DNA of 64,000 nt, taken from Shewanella baltica. Its GTDB lineage: Bacteria > Pseudomonadota > Gammaproteobacteria > Enterobacterales > Shewanellaceae. Below the pieces are notes generated by a model, which did not search any database, was not told where the DNA came from, and saw nothing but the letters and a program-made list of their open reading frames with translations. Position 1 is the first letter of the stretch. Each line of letters begins with the position of its first letter. The position numbers were made by a program, and so were the translations under genes. This document shows positions 1-9,579 of this stretch, piece after piece. The stretch covers positions 1,426,001 through 1,490,000 of the forward strand of contig NZ_UGYM01000002.1 in the NCBI RefSeq assembly GCF_900456975.1. The letters are read 5' to 3'.

Positions 1-444
1 GATTTCCTCTAAATACGTGGGCAGTAAGGTTTCGCTGATCCCTAAGTCATTTTTAAGGGAAATGATCAGCGACATCCCATCAAGGGCTTGCTCTTGTCCT
101 GCGACTGAAACGCGGATGGAATCTGCATCGATAGCAAGATGATCGAGCTGATAGTGCCGCGCACTAAAATAGTAAGTGCTGTCTTTGAGCCGCAGTTCAT
201 AGTGGTTAAGCCCCGCCTTTTGCCCGTATAGGGTCGGCGTGATGATTTTCTCGTGGGTGAATTCGCAGAGAATTTTCTTCACTAAATGCCGATTAGCCGC
301 TTGCCAATAGGCGGGGGTCAAGTGCTCCGGCATAGAAGTTGAGGTTGTCGATAGCGAAGGGGTGAGTTGAGTCGCCGCTGCGTGAGTTTGATGATCCTGC
401 GTTGTCAATGGATCCATTAGTAAGGCTTTTGTGGGTAAGTTCAT
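1..444 (-). CDS. pubC: NIS siderophore synthetase, IucA/IucC family (putrebactin synthetase PubC), partial
   Basis: Only the first 148 residues lie in the window; the gene runs off the left edge in an open frame. The N-terminal part ([18 protein letters not shown] and following) resembles the start of IucA/IucC-type NRPS-independent siderophore synthetases. In the Shewanella pathway this enzyme adenylates and joins N-hydroxy-N-succinyl-putrescine units and closes the macrocycle to putrebactin. The start at 444 is chosen because AGGTG lies just upstream and the gap to pubB is only 9 nt; an in-frame ATG at 417 is an alternative. It is the third gene of the pubA-pubB-pubC operon. The pathway assignment is inferred mainly from gene order. 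Confidence 0.85.
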   Translation of the reverse strand, partial: MNLPTKALLMDPLTTQDHQTHAAATQLTPSLSTTSTSMPEHLTPAYWQAANRHLVKKILCEFTHEKIITPTLYGQKAGLNHYELRLKDSTYYFSARHYQLDHLAIDADSIRVSVAGQEQALDGMSLIISLKNDLGISETLLPTYLEEI

Positions 445-453
445 CTAGTTCAC

Positions 454-1119
454 CTAAAGAGTCGATAATGTCATGGGAGAGGTTACGGGCGCTGCGAGCG
501 TGCTTGGCAGCGCTGAGGTTGTCTGGGCTAAGCCTGTCGAAGAGGGTGTGTTCGATGCCAGCTGGCGATCGGCCGCAGTGCAAAATCCGAGGAACGCGGC
601 TTTAGTGCTTAACTGAATCGCTTTTTCATAGCGAATGCCCACTCGGCTATTTAAGCGATGAATTTTGCTATTGAGTTGATCGGGTTCAACCACTAGGCGG
701 TTAAAGGCCAATTTTTCAAGCACGAGCTGCGCTATCGCATCCATCACTTTGAAGGATAAGCCGTTGATTGGGCTGCCATCGGGCGGCGCGATAATCAGGT
801 GCATACCGCAATCCCCCGGTGCAACACGATAGTGGTGACCGATTTCATCGTGGGCGGGATCGTAGAGCTCCACCATAAAGAGTGATTTGCCCTGCCACTC
901 ACCTATCAAGGCAAACTTATGCTGCGTTGCTGCCATAAGGTTCTCTATGGCGGTGAGATTCAAGCCCTGCATGCCCCAAAACTGCGCGTACTCTTGGTTA
1001 AACCAAGACTGTAGTGTTGGCAAGTCTTGCTTGAGATCTAACGCTCTGAACTGGAAACCATTGATGCTTGTAATAGCTGATAGCTGCGTTAAACAATGGC
1101 TGCTAAATTGACTCGCCAT
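454..1119 (-). CDS. pubB: GNAT-type acyltransferase of siderophore biosynthesis (PubB)
   Basis: A 221-residue protein matching the siderophore acyltransferase family (IucB/RhbD-like GNAT fold): MHLIIAPPDG, LEKLAFNRLVVEPDQLNSKI and the GIRYEKAIQL segment are typical of the acyl-CoA-binding half. The expected role is N-acylation (succinylation in the putrebactin pathway) of the hydroxylamine made by PubA, in the cytoplasm. The last 40 or so residues are a Ser/Thr/Ala/Pro-rich low-complexity tail beyond the catalytic fold, which looks non-catalytic. Its ATG shares one base with the pubA stop codon (TAATG), so translation is probably coupled. Confidence 0.88.
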   Translation of the reverse strand: MASQFSSHCLTQLSAITSINGFQFRALDLKQDLPTLQSWFNQEYAQFWGMQGLNLTAIENLMAATQHKFALIGEWQGKSLFMVELYDPAHDEIGHHYRVAPGDCGMHLIIAPPDGSPINGLSFKVMDAIAQLVLEKLAFNRLVVEPDQLNSKIHRLNSRVGIRYEKAIQLSTKAAFLGFCTAADRQLASNTPSSTGLAQTTSALPSTLAAPVTSPMTLSTL

Positions 1120-2624
1120 TATTGCGCCTCCTGGTTTGGCGCCATCAAGACCGACATATTGGTTCCCGCGCCTGCGCTCATACTCGAAGTCGGCGTTTGG
1201 GTTGGGTAGAGATGCGCCGATGCATCAGCGTTATTGCTGTGCGGAGACGTCTTAGGGAAATGTTTAGGGTTAAGATTCAGTGTGTTAATCGCATTGGCGC
1301 CGCAGTGCTGATGATTGGCAAGTTTGGCCGGATCGAAGGTTTGAAAGGCGATGTGTTCTTCAATGTGGTAGGGCGCATAGCCAAGCACGGCCTTTAAGAT
1401 GATGCCGTTGCGATAACAGCCCATGCCAAGATCCGGTGAGCTTACCCCATGGGTATGCAAACCCACATTTTGGACAAAAATATCCCCGCGAATATCTATG
1501 CTGTAGTCGCGTTGTACCGCAAGTTGTCCCGCATTATCGAACTCGATATGTTGCTTTATATCTTTGATAAATTGAGGCAAACGGTAGTGATAACCAGTGC
1601 CTAATACCACAGCACCCGTGGTTTGGCTCAAAGGGGTATCTTGCTCTTGATGCTGAAAATGTAATTTGAGTGCATCTGGGTCAGTTTGAATACGGGTTAA
1701 CGCCACATTGGTCATTAATTGGCACTGGAAATCCGCAATCAAGCGCTTTTGATATAACAAGTCATAGATGTCGTTGATAAGCTCTGCATTAATGCCCTTG
1801 TAGAGCGATTTTTGACTGGCGATCAAAGCACAGCGTTTTTCCGGTGCTAATTCGTGGAAGTAATCGACATAATCTGGCGAGGTCATCTCCAACGTCAGCT
1901 TAGTGTATTCCAAGGGATAGAAACGTGCTGAGCGCGTCATCCAATTCAGTTGATAGCCATAGGTATCAATGTCTTGCAGTAGATCGTAAAACACTTCCGC
2001 CGCACTTTGGCCACTGCCAATGACAGTGATGGCGCTCTGACTCTGCAGGTAGGTTTTTTGCTGCATATAGCTGGCTGTATGCATGACCCGCGCATCTTGA
2101 ATGGGGCAATCCTTTGGCAGATAAGGCTCTGTTCCTGTGCCTAACACTAGCTTTCGGCATTGATAGGTATGGGTTTTGCCACTGCGTCTATCAAAACCTG
2201 TGACTCGATAAATACTTTCACCGGCGTTGTAATCTACTTGAGTGACTTTAAAGCCAAATTTTAGATTGCTGAGTTGCTGGCTTACCCATTGGCAGTACAA
2301 GTTGTATTCGTGGCGGGGTAAAAAGAAATTCTCACGAATGTAAAAGGGATAAAGTCTACCCGTCTTTTTGGCAAAATTTAGGTAACTGTAACGGCTGGTG
2401 GGATCGGCCATAGTCACCAAATCTGACATAAAGGGGGTTTGCAGTCTTGAGGATTTGAGTAGCATGCCTGGATGCCAGTCAAAGCTGGTTTTAGCATCTA
2501 AAAATAAGCAGTTAAAGCCGTCGATAGGTTCTGATAAGGCGGCGAGGCCAAGATTGAATGGGCCAATGCCGATGCCGAGTAGATCAAAGATTTCGCGATC
2601 CATTTCCCTTTGTTGAGTAGTCAC
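1119..2624 (-). CDS. pubA: Diamine/lysine N6-hydroxylase, siderophore flavoprotein monooxygenase (PubA)
   Basis: A 501-residue FAD/NADPH-dependent N-monooxygenase of the IucD/PvdA family. GIGIGPFNLGLAAL near residues 17-30 is the FAD-binding loop, GSGQSAAEV near residue 200 the NADPH-binding loop, and VLGTGYHYRLP the C-terminal FAD motif. In Shewanella the enzyme hydroxylates putrescine (or cadaverine) as the first step of putrebactin synthesis. The start is GTG at 2624, supported by a perfect AGGAGG six bases upstream; an internal ATG at 2603 lacks this. The C-terminal 60 residues are His/Asn/Ser/Pro-rich and look disordered. It is the first gene of the operon; a Fur-box-like site lies about 215 bp upstream. 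Confidence 0.92.
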   Translation of the reverse strand: MTTQQREMDREIFDLLGIGIGPFNLGLAALSEPIDGFNCLFLDAKTSFDWHPGMLLKSSRLQTPFMSDLVTMADPTSRYSYLNFAKKTGRLYPFYIRENFFLPRHEYNLYCQWVSQQLSNLKFGFKVTQVDYNAGESIYRVTGFDRRSGKTHTYQCRKLVLGTGTEPYLPKDCPIQDARVMHTASYMQQKTYLQSQSAITVIGSGQSAAEVFYDLLQDIDTYGYQLNWMTRSARFYPLEYTKLTLEMTSPDYVDYFHELAPEKRCALIASQKSLYKGINAELINDIYDLLYQKRLIADFQCQLMTNVALTRIQTDPDALKLHFQHQEQDTPLSQTTGAVVLGTGYHYRLPQFIKDIKQHIEFDNAGQLAVQRDYSIDIRGDIFVQNVGLHTHGVSSPDLGMGCYRNGIILKAVLGYAPYHIEEHIAFQTFDPAKLANHQHCGANAINTLNLNPKHFPKTSPHSNNADASAHLYPTQTPTSSMSAGAGTNMSVLMAPNQEAQ

Positions 2625-2837
2625 TTACGCCTCCTTTGGCAGCATGCTGTTGCGTGTTGCCGATCCAGTAATCAGTTACCTAAGGACGCAAACCAAGTTA
2701 ATGCGGCTGTCAAAATAGCCTGTTTAGCTATCTATCTTGCTGTGGTTAATTCGCTATGTTTAGCGCAGTCCTTAGGCCATTTTTCCTGCTGCCTCTGTCC
2801 CGACAACGGCGAGTAAATTAGCACGTGAAAATATTTA

Positions 2838-2856
2838 AATGCAAACCATTCTCATT
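2838..2856 (-). promoter_or_regulatory. Candidate Fur box upstream of pubA
   Basis: On the minus strand the site reads AATGAGAATGGTTTGCATT. It matches 10 of 13 positions of the Fur core AATGATAATCATT and is a partial 9-1-9 palindrome. It lies about 215 bp upstream of the pubA GTG, in the only gap in front of the siderophore operon. Iron repression of such operons by Fur is well established; the call itself rests on motif match and context. Confidence 0.55.
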
Positions 2857-3398
2857 TGGGTGGTGGTGAGGGTTAATACTTTTAACTTACGGATAAGCGG
2901 GCTAAGTACGGTTAATAACGTATGTGACGGCAAGATAATTGGCTGGCAAAAAGGCTAAACTTAAGGGGTGTATAATCGAGTTGATTACGAGTAATTTGAC
3001 TTTTACATCTATAAATACAAGTGGTTATATCGATATTTGTGTTGGTTTGTTAATCGAGGGGTATTGATTTAGATTGCGGCAATGTCGGCTGAGTCCAATG
3101 GGGATAGGTGCCGCTAAACAGTCAGTGTAAATCCATTGTAAAGCGCAGGCTGGAGCTTCGCTGAAGGCACTGGGTAAAATGAGTCGGGTGTGGGTTAAGT
3201 TTAAATGGATTAGCTCTGATGAATGAGTTCAGAGGCATTGCCCCCAGATGTATTCGCTTAGCTTGGTATTTTCTCACAGAGCTATTCGCTTAAAACTACC
3301 ATTCGCTTAAAACTGCTATTGGCTGGAGCTGTAAATAGGACGGTTATCTCGGCATGGATAGCGGCTGTGCGCGTTTATTAAGGGCATGAACTTAAGCT
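2857..3398. other. Gene-free stretch between siderophore operon and DUF2798 gene
   Basis: No convincing ORF with a ribosome-binding site on either strand. The only structure seen is a short direct repeat: ATTCGCTTAAAACT occurs twice around 3283-3315, with a shorter relative (ATTCGCTTAG) near 3250. No promoter or RNA gene could be assigned. Confidence 0.5.
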
Positions 3399-3420
3399 AA
3401 AGCCGTCCTAAGACGGCTTT
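3399..3420 (-). terminator. Hairpin downstream of the DUF2798 gene
   Basis: Perfect inverted repeat AAAGCCGTC / GACGGCTTT with a 4-nt loop, about 50 nt past the stop codon at 3472. The T-tract on the minus strand is poor, so termination may be Rho-assisted. Confidence 0.55.
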
Positions 3421-3471
3421 GAAATGTGGCTGTTAACTCAGAATGCAAGTTCGAAAGGCTAAATCGTAAAG

Positions 3472-3756
3472 CTAGCGTAAATCGACAAAGTGTCCGGTAA
3501 TTTTCCGCACTAATGGCAACACCATCAGCAGTGTCGGGAAGGCGACCACCCATGAGATCAGCCAAGCACCGAGCCAGAGTTCGATAAACTGCGGTGAAGC
3601 GCCAACGCCATTGAAAGTACTGATCCCAGAAACGATACAACTCATTAGAATAGAAAGAAAAAATGGCATTACAACCGTGGCGTACTTGGCTGGTAATTTA
3701 GGCGTGCCCAAAAAATTACGAGGTTTGTCATCGGGCAAAGATTTAGAAATAGTCAT
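3472..3756 (-). CDS. Small inner-membrane protein, DUF2798 family
   Basis: 94 residues with two predicted membrane helices (about residues 27-48 and 58-80). KLPAKYATVVMPFFLSILMS and LWLGAWLISWVVAFPTLLMV are the signature of the DUF2798 family of two-helix membrane proteins of unknown function. The start at 3756 is preferred over an upstream GTG at 3798 because AGAGGA lies at the right distance. It is single, with its own hairpin downstream, and nothing in the context points to a function. Confidence 0.75.
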   Translation of the reverse strand: MTISKSLPDDKPRNFLGTPKLPAKYATVVMPFFLSILMSCIVSGISTFNGVGASPQFIELWLGAWLISWVVAFPTLLMVLPLVRKITGHFVDLR

Positions 3757-4006
3757 CGGATCCTCTATTGGAAATTCATCAGGCGAATGATTTATCACAG
3801 GCTAACACTGTCAATTCCGCTATCGACTTCATTTGCTTTCCCAATTGGGTTCAATAGCGGAAGCAAGGTATTTAAGCGATTGATGAAGTTTAGCCCGCGC
3901 GGCGACATTCTAGGTATTGCACCGATAAAGCGCAATCATTAAAGCCCAATCATTAAAGCCAAAGCTAGCCTATCTGTACGTTCACAGTTAGCGCAGGGAT
4001 CAACTC

Positions 4007-4417
4007 TCAATTCATTCCATTTGTTACCCAAAGCTCGCCCGTCACATTGACCCAGTGACCGAGCGAAATAGGGGATTTGCCAAGTTCATTATCAAAGGGG
4101 AGTGCAAGGTTTGAGTGCGACAGGTAAATCGTATCTTCGGGTGTTTGGCTGATGTCGACGATTTGTCCTGAAGTTTCAAAGTTCAATTGAATTGGTAGGC
4201 GTGGAGCTTGCTCAATGATGTCAACTTGAACACTTGCTAGTTGGCCGAGTAATTCAGCCGTCACCCATTGGTTAACCGGAAAGCGCATTCTTGCCTTTTG
4301 AGCGCTGCCTTGGTAATAAAACCAAATCGGCGCGCCATTGTCGCATTTACCTGCGACTTCACCTTCAACATCATTGCCACATGGAGTTAGCTCGAGTATA
4401 TAGATCCGATACTGCAT
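4007..4417 (-). CDS. Hypothetical protein, 136 aa
   Basis: Not recognised. The protein is soluble, without signal peptide or membrane segment, and is rich in beta-prone residues (IYILELTPCG, WVTAELLGQL, LGHWVNVTGELWVTNGMN), which suggests a small beta-barrel or OB-like fold. Two WV-containing segments (NQWVTAELLG and GHWVNVTGEL) look alike and could be an internal duplication. It stands alone between the DUF2798 gene and the end of the trp operon. That it is a real gene rests on ORF length and amino-acid balance. Confidence 0.55.
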   Translation of the reverse strand: MQYRIYILELTPCGNDVEGEVAGKCDNGAPIWFYYQGSAQKARMRFPVNQWVTAELLGQLASVQVDIIEQAPRLPIQLNFETSGQIVDISQTPEDTIYLSHSNLALPFDNELGKSPISLGHWVNVTGELWVTNGMN

Positions 4418-4792
4418 ATAAAGTCCATTTCATTTCGATACTGACATGCTACCGAGGAACTGTGACTAAATAACTGCGACTAAATAACCGCTAAGCTATC
4501 AGTTTGATTTCTTGTCACGGTAGGGGGAGGCGTGATTGTTGATAAAGATAAGAGCCGTAAGAGAACACCAACAGTGAGGTGAGCAAGGCAGGGTAAACAT
4601 AGGAGTCGGTCAATCTAAAGCAAAATAAGTGAGGCTGCGAATGTGCCCCACTTATTCTGTTGATTTTTCTCTTTCATCGCGTCTTAAGCACTAGCGATTC
4701 AGGCTAGCGATTTAGGCTATCAATTTAAATCAGTGACTTAGTTTATCAATTTCAATCAGTAATTTATCTCAGAGATTGAAATCTTGATTAAC
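4418..4792. other. Trp operon 3' gap with hairpin and tandem repeat
   Basis: No gene seen. The stretch holds the hairpin at 4624-4656 and an imperfect 23-bp direct repeat (4718-4740 and 4744-4766, 26-bp period, both starting TATCAATTT) just downstream of the trpA stop codon. Confidence 0.6.
4624..4656. terminator. Hairpin downstream of trpA
   Basis: AATAAGTG-A-GGC pairs with GCC-C-CACTTATT around a 9-nt loop. On the minus strand it is followed by TTTGC only, on the plus strand by a T-rich run. It lies about 140 nt past the trpA stop and may end the trp message. Confidence 0.45.
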
Positions 4793-5629
4793 TTAGGTCG
4801 CCGCTTTCATGGCGCGAGTAAAATCGCCAAGTGTCGCCAGTAGCTTAGCTTCATCGTGCTGGTGGGTTTCGATGATCTTCACAACGGCAGAGCCAGAAAT
4901 GGCCCCTGCTGCGCCTGCTTTGATTGCGGCGGTTACTTGAGCGGGTTCGGCAATGCCAAAGCCGAGTAGCGGTGGCGGCGCGTTAAAAGTTTTCAATTTG
5001 GATAGAATTTCTTCCACCGGAACGCCAGCTTTAGTGTCTGTGCCTGTCACCCCTGCGCGGGATAAGAGATAGGTGTAACCTTCGCCGCTGGCGCTAACCA
5101 GTGCAAGGGTTTCACTGTCGGCATTGGGCGGCGCGATAAAAATTGGCGCAATACCATGGGCTTTAGCCGCTTCGCTAAAGGGCGCCGATTCTTCCACGGG
5201 TACGTCGGCAATAAGCACTGAATCCACACCCGCTTGCTGCGCTTTGGCGTAAAACGCATCTATGCCATTAGCAAACACCAAGTTCGCATACAGCAGCAAA
5301 CCGATTGGCAGTTCAGGATATTTAGCACGCACTTGCGCCAGTAATTCAAAACACGCCGTTGGAGTCGTGCCCGCCGCTAAAGAACGCAGGTTAGCACCTT
5401 GGATCACAGGGCCATCGGCCAAGGGATCGGAAAACGGAAAGCCCAGTTCTAAGGCATCGGCACCGTTTTGCACTAAGGTATCGATAATTTTCAGCGATAA
5501 CTCAGGGCTAGGATCACCAAGAGTGACGAAGGGGACAAAAGCACCACGGCCTTCGGCTTTGAGTTTGGCAAAGGTGGCTTGGTAACGGGCCGCTTGGTAA
5601 AGGCCTGGGTTAGTCAATGTATCACTCAT
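4793..5629 (-). CDS. trpA: Tryptophan synthase alpha subunit
   Basis: 278 residues, a TIM-barrel enzyme that splits indole-3-glycerol phosphate to indole and glyceraldehyde-3-phosphate and channels indole to TrpB. The catalytic pair is visible: Glu61 in [11 protein letters not shown] and Asp72 in LADGP (E. coli Glu49 and Asp60). The N-terminus is about 10 residues longer than in E. coli. It is the last gene of the trp operon, 5 nt after trpB. Confidence 0.97.
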   Translation of the reverse strand: MSDTLTNPGLYQAARYQATFAKLKAEGRGAFVPFVTLGDPSPELSLKIIDTLVQNGADALELGFPFSDPLADGPVIQGANLRSLAAGTTPTACFELLAQVRAKYPELPIGLLLYANLVFANGIDAFYAKAQQAGVDSVLIADVPVEESAPFSEAAKAHGIAPIFIAPPNADSETLALVSASGEGYTYLLSRAGVTGTDTKAGVPVEEILSKLKTFNAPPPLLGFGIAEPAQVTAAIKAGAAGAISGSAVVKIIETHQHDEAKLLATLGDFTRAMKAAT

Positions 5630-5634
5630 GTTCG

Positions 5635-6825
5635 TTATACCTCTTTACCATTCAAAATGTCAGAAACGGTGAAAATATCTTTGTCGCCACGACCGGAAAG
5701 ATTGACCACTAAAATGGTTTCCTTAGTGCACTCGCGCGCCATTTTCACTGCATAGGCGATAGCATGGGCCGATTCCAATGCGGGGATAATCCCTTCACAG
5801 CGAGCCAGTTGTTGGAAGGCTTCTAGCGCTTCATCGTCGGTAGCCGATTCATAACGGGCGCGGCCTGTGGCATTAAGATGCGCATGCTGCGGGCCAACGG
5901 ATGGGAAGTCCAATCCAGCTGAAATTGAGTAGGATTCTTCGATTTGGCCTTCGCTATCTTGCATCAAAGGCGCTTTCATACCGAAGAAAATACCTGTCTT
6001 ACCGTGTTTAAGCGGCGCGCCGTGCATTGGCGTGTCTATGCCTTTACCCGCAGGTTCGACGCCAATCAGTTCGACACTCGGCTCGTCAATAAAGTCAGCA
6101 AACATGCCGATAGCGTTAGAGCCGCCACCCACACAGGCGATAACCGCATCGGGCAGACGACCTTCACGTTCCAGTATTTGCTTCTTGGTTTCTTCGCCAA
6201 TAATGCGTTGAAATTCACGCACTATGGTTGGGAACGGATGTGGCCCCGCAGCTGTGCCGAGCAAATAGTGGGCCTTTTCGTAGCTGCCAGACCAGTCGCG
6301 CATCGCTTCGTTACAGGCATCTTTTAAGGTGGCAGAACCTGAGGTGACAGGAATGACTTCCGCGCCCATCAAACGCATTCTAAATACGTTAGGTGATTGG
6401 CGCGCAACGTCTTTCGCGCCCATATAGACTTTACATTTCAAGCCTAATAGCGCACAGGCAAGGGCGGTGGCAACGCCGTGTTGTCCTGCGCCAGTTTCAG
6501 CAATGATTTCCTTTTTGCCCATGCGTTTAGCAAGCAGTGCTTGGCCTAACACTTGGTTAGTTTTATGGGCGCCGCCGTGGAGTAAATCTTCTCGTTTGAG
6601 GTAGATTTTTACCATAGGATTGGGGCTTAGATTGCGGGTTAAGGTGAGCGCCGTTGGCCGACCCGCGTAGTTCTTTAGTAAATCGGTAAATTCGGCTTTA
6701 AAGTCGTCATCTTCCTGCGCTTCCACAAAGGCAGTTTCTAATTGCTTAAGGGCTGGCACTAAAATCTGTGGCACATACATGCCGCCGTATTCGCCGAAAT
6801 AAGGGTTAAGCTTTAACTTTGACAT
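5635..6825 (-). CDS. trpB: Tryptophan synthase beta subunit
   Basis: 396 residues, PLP enzyme that condenses indole with serine to tryptophan. Lys88 in GGAHKTN is the Schiff-base lysine, and [10 protein letters not shown] binds the PLP phosphate. Length matches the family (E. coli 397). A 188-bp gap separates it from trpCF, unusually wide inside this otherwise compact operon. The gap contains a 10-bp direct repeat (TTGTCGAGCA, twice around 6950-6978) but no recognisable gene; an internal promoter there is possible. Confidence 0.97.
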   Translation of the reverse strand: MSKLKLNPYFGEYGGMYVPQILVPALKQLETAFVEAQEDDDFKAEFTDLLKNYAGRPTALTLTRNLSPNPMVKIYLKREDLLHGGAHKTNQVLGQALLAKRMGKKEIIAETGAGQHGVATALACALLGLKCKVYMGAKDVARQSPNVFRMRLMGAEVIPVTSGSATLKDACNEAMRDWSGSYEKAHYLLGTAAGPHPFPTIVREFQRIIGEETKKQILEREGRLPDAVIACVGGGSNAIGMFADFIDEPSVELIGVEPAGKGIDTPMHGAPLKHGKTGIFFGMKAPLMQDSEGQIEESYSISAGLDFPSVGPQHAHLNATGRARYESATDDEALEAFQQLARCEGIIPALESAHAIAYAVKMARECTKETILVVNLSGRGDKDIFTVSDILNGKEV

Positions 6826-7013
6826 ACCTTTTTCCTTATCTTATCAATCAGTTTGTCAGTGGCTTCGATGGTGCTAACAGCGTTTTGGTGTTAAACGTGT
6901 TAACTGAGCCGTTATCTATTTGGTCACTGGCATTAATAGGTTCATATTTTTTGTCGAGCATCACGCTTGTCGAGCACCAACTGCATCTAGGGCTTCTTGC
7001 TTAGCGCGATAGG

Positions 7014-8501
7014 CTAAAGACGTAAATGGGTAAAAGCCATTTGGATAAGTTGCGCCGATTTAATCCCTGCGGCGGTTTCTAGGCCAGAATTAAAATCTAA
7101 ACCGTAAAATCCTTGGGCATTGGCACTTGCCGCATTGCCTGGATTGAGTCCGCCCGCCAACATGGCATGGGCCTTTTGCTGGCCTAAGGACTTCACATCA
7201 ATATTTTGCCAATTAAAGGCTTGGCCCGAGCCGCCAAATTGACCTGCCGTTTTACTATCAAAGAGATAACGCTGTGCTCCCTGAGGTATGTAACCAAGCT
7301 CACCCGTTTGCGCATCGACGCTGACGGCTTTCCAAATTTGGGTAGTGAGTCCCGCTTGCTCAAGTCGCTCGGCGAGCTGTGCGATTTCAAGTTCTGTTTC
7401 CGTGCCGTGCAGCTGTACGGCAGATAACTGCAAACTGGCGGCGATATCGGTAATAGTACTTGGCGCGGCATTAACAAACACGCCGACAAATTCAATGGCG
7501 GGGGCATCGGATGCGCGATACTCCCTGAGCAGTTGTTCTGCTGCATCAAGGGTTAAGGCGCGTGGGGATTTTTCAGCAAAAATCAGTCCGCCATAGACAG
7601 CACCTGCTGTTGCTGCGGCGCGAATATCTTCCACGCGGGTGAGGCCGCAGACTTTATTGTGACCGAAGATCAATTTACGGCAGGCCAAATCGATATCTGT
7701 CTCGGCCATAATCGAGCTGCCAACGAGGAAGCCATCAACCAGCGGACTCAGACGGCGCACTTGCTCATTGTTGTAAATGCCAGATTCGCTGATCACCACG
7801 CGGTCGCTGCCAATCTGTGGCGCCAGCGCTTCTGTGGTAGCGAGATCGGTACTCAAATCCCTTAAGTTACGGTTGTTGATGCCGATAATCGGCGCATCTA
7901 ATGCGATGGCGCGCTTAAGTTCTTCTTCATTACTGACTTCGGTCAGTACATCGAGTTGATACTTAGCGGCTTCTTTCGCTAGACCTTGATATTGTTCATC
8001 ATCAAGTACGGACAGCATCAACAGAATCGCATCGGCGCCTTGGTGGGCGGCGAGTTTGATTTGGTATTCGTCCACAAAAAAATCTTTGCACAGAATTGGT
8101 TGGTTGACCCGAGCGCGCACCTTAGGGATATAGTCCATATCCCCTTGGAAAAATTGCTCGTCGGTTAATACCGAAATGCCCGCCGCATATTTACCGTAAA
8201 TATCGGCGATGGCTTCTACATCAAACACATCGCGGATAAGTCCTTTGGATGGACTGGCTTTTTTGCATTCTAAAATGTAACCCGCCTTGGGTGCCTTGAG
8301 TGCGGCAAATAAACTGCGGTCAGAGATTTTTGGCGACAGATTCGCCTCAGGAAAACGCAGTTTCAGGGCGGCAATATGGGCCGCTTTGGTATCGACGATA
8401 CGGGTTAACACATTACTTTTTGGCATAGCGTTTGTGGCTGCCTCTGGCTGAGTACGCAGGTCTTGAGTCATTGCTGTTGGAGTCACTTCTACTTGAGACA
8501 T
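7014..8501 (-). CDS. trpCF: Fused indole-3-glycerol-phosphate synthase / phosphoribosylanthranilate isomerase
   Basis: 495 residues and two TIM barrels. Residues of roughly 30-285 are TrpC (ILECKKASPSKG with the catalytic lysines, ISESGI), and from about 287 (KVCGLTRVEDI) TrpF, with the catalytic Cys in KVCGLT and Asp in YLFDSKTAGQFGGSG. It carries out steps 3 and 4 of the pathway. The TrpC-TrpF fusion is the usual enterobacterial arrangement. The first 25 residues are polar and not conserved in E. coli TrpC; internal ATGs at 8471 and 8426 are alternative starts, but AGAGGA precedes the one chosen and the spacing to trpD is 4 nt. Confidence 0.96.
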   Translation of the reverse strand: MSQVEVTPTAMTQDLRTQPEAATNAMPKSNVLTRIVDTKAAHIAALKLRFPEANLSPKISDRSLFAALKAPKAGYILECKKASPSKGLIRDVFDVEAIADIYGKYAAGISVLTDEQFFQGDMDYIPKVRARVNQPILCKDFFVDEYQIKLAAHQGADAILLMLSVLDDEQYQGLAKEAAKYQLDVLTEVSNEEELKRAIALDAPIIGINNRNLRDLSTDLATTEALAPQIGSDRVVISESGIYNNEQVRRLSPLVDGFLVGSSIMAETDIDLACRKLIFGHNKVCGLTRVEDIRAAATAGAVYGGLIFAEKSPRALTLDAAEQLLREYRASDAPAIEFVGVFVNAAPSTITDIAASLQLSAVQLHGTETELEIAQLAERLEQAGLTTQIWKAVSVDAQTGELGYIPQGAQRYLFDSKTAGQFGGSGQAFNWQNIDVKSLGQQKAHAMLAGGLNPGNAASANAQGFYGLDFNSGLETAAGIKSAQLIQMAFTHLRL

Positions 8502-8505
8502 TCGC

Positions 8506-9579
8506 TTATCTTCCTCTTTCTTGACCGTTGACTAGGGCTTCACCGCTGACTTTTGCGAGCTGGCTTAACAATTCAAAGGCTTTGCCGCTTTGAATGGTAG
8601 CGAGCGCAAGTAAGGTTCCGGCTTTGACTGAATCAGTAATTCCACAGACATATAAAGCACAGCCGGCATTGATGGCGACCGCATTGGCGTGTGCTTCAGT
8701 GCCACCGCCTTTTAAAATCGCCTCGGTAATCAAGGCATTCTGCGCGGGCTCGCCCCCTTCTAAGTCTGATATTTGCGCTAAAGGCACGCCTAAATCGGCG
8801 GGCGTGAGTTGATACTCTATGATGTCGCCGTCTTTTAACTCAGCAACTTGGGTGTTGCCGTGCAGCGCGACTTCATCTAAACCGCTGCCGTGCACTACCA
8901 TAGCGCGTTTTGTGCCAAGCGCCTTTAATACTTTCGCTATCGGTAAGACTAACTCAGGGCTATACACGCCAAGTAACATAAACTCAGGCCTTGCAGGGTT
9001 GATAAGCGGCCCTAACACGTTGAATAAAGTGCGCGTTTTCAGTGCTTGTCTTACGGGCACCGCATGTTTTACCCCGCCATGGTAGTGGGGCGCAAACAAA
9101 AAGCACAGATTCAATGCGTCGAGGCAACGACTGGCTGTCTCTGGCGACATAGTTAAGTCGATGCCAAACTGCGCCAAAAGATCCGATGATCCTGATTTAC
9201 TCGACACGCTACGATTGCCGTGTTTGGCGACCTTAGCGCCTGCCGCCGCGGCAACAAAGGCCGCAGTGGTGGAAATATTAATGGTATTAAAGCCATCGCC
9301 ACCCGTGCCAACAATATCAACTATGCCATTATGAAGCGGATTGTTGTTTCGCTCAGGGTAAGGAAAAGGTTTGGCAGCGGCGCGCATGGCATCGGCAGCG
9401 CCGCTGATCTCATCAATAGTCTCTCCGCGCATTTTCAGCGCAACTAACATTCCCGCCATCGCTGCTTCACTCATCTCACCGCGAATTAACGCGCCAAAAA
9501 GTTCGGCGGTTTGCTCGCGGCTTAAACTTTTACCTTGGTATAAAACGTCGAGTAAAGGCTGAATAGGGTTGGTACTCAT
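8506..9579 (-). CDS. trpD: Anthranilate phosphoribosyltransferase
   Basis: 357 residues. It transfers phosphoribosyl from PRPP to anthranilate. The GTGGDGFNT loop (residues 91-99) binds PRPP pyrophosphate, and KHGNRSVSSKSGSSD is the anthranilate/Mg site. Unlike in E. coli it is not fused to TrpG; instead its ATG overlaps the trpG stop by 4 nt, so the two are probably translationally coupled. Confidence 0.97.
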   Translation of the reverse strand: MSTNPIQPLLDVLYQGKSLSREQTAELFGALIRGEMSEAAMAGMLVALKMRGETIDEISGAADAMRAAAKPFPYPERNNNPLHNGIVDIVGTGGDGFNTINISTTAAFVAAAAGAKVAKHGNRSVSSKSGSSDLLAQFGIDLTMSPETASRCLDALNLCFLFAPHYHGGVKHAVPVRQALKTRTLFNVLGPLINPARPEFMLLGVYSPELVLPIAKVLKALGTKRAMVVHGSGLDEVALHGNTQVAELKDGDIIEYQLTPADLGVPLAQISDLEGGEPAQNALITEAILKGGGTEAHANAVAINAGCALYVCGITDSVKAGTLLALATIQSGKAFELLSQLAKVSGEALVNGQERGR

